From positions 1 through 5,075 of the forward strand of contig SFIS01000133.1 in assembly GCA_004555245.1 (NCBI GenBank): a stretch of DNA of 5,075 nt, given 5' to 3'. A model generated the notes under the pieces. That model made no database searches. It was not told the DNA's origin and worked only from the letters and a program-made list of their open reading frames with translations. Source of the stretch: Bacteroidales bacterium. Its GTDB lineage: Bacteria > Bacteroidota > Bacteroidia > Bacteroidales > Bacteroidaceae. Position numbers and translations under genes: made by a program. The first letter of the stretch is position 1; each line of letters begins with the position of its first letter. Shown here piece by piece: positions 5,056-5,075 of the stretch.

Positions 5056-5075
5056 TCAACGTTTTCGTTAAGCCA

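Overview
This window looks like an accessory region of a Bacteroidales chromosome, most likely Prevotella/Segatella or a near relative. The grounds are the gene families: a BT4734-type primase-like domain joined to a DUF3987 helicase-like domain, a 'structural protein P5' family gene, and a DUF5675-like small protein. Starts lack Shine-Dalgarno sequences, one gene has a TAnnTTTG-type -7 box, GC is moderate, and palindromic repeats are abundant. No rRNA, tRNA or CRISPR array was seen.

Layout. Bases 2-193 are the tail of an unrecognised protein. Bases 194-390 hold two copies of a roughly 95-bp element ('family A', three hairpins each) in inverted orientation. Bases 408-867 are a frameshifted P5-family pseudogene. 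Bases 868-1064 are a repeat-rich gap, followed by an unrecognised 128-aa gene (1065-1451). Bases 1457-2134 are a compact IS200/IS605-type element: a Y1 transposase on the minus strand, flanked on each side by a doublet of a second hairpin repeat ('family B') in inverted orientation. This is the arrangement called a REPtron. Bases 2196-4664 encode an 822-aa primase-helicase-like protein. A short gap with four GGTCA repeats leads to a 105-aa DUF5675-like gene (4738-5055).

The most notable observation is that a third copy of family A lies inside the primase-helicase reading frame (about 2761-2855). It aligns without gaps to the intergenic copy, keeps its three hairpins, and is read as the linker between the primase-like and helicase-like parts. 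This resembles the in-frame palindromic elements known from Rickettsia. The window therefore has two unrelated hairpin repeat families. One is paired with its own likely mobiliser; the other has no mobiliser here and occurs both between and inside genes.

The primase-helicase, the P5-family gene and the DUF5675-like gene are of types often found together in phage- or plasmid-derived islands of Bacteroidales. A remnant replication and lysis module is a reasonable reading, but this is inference.
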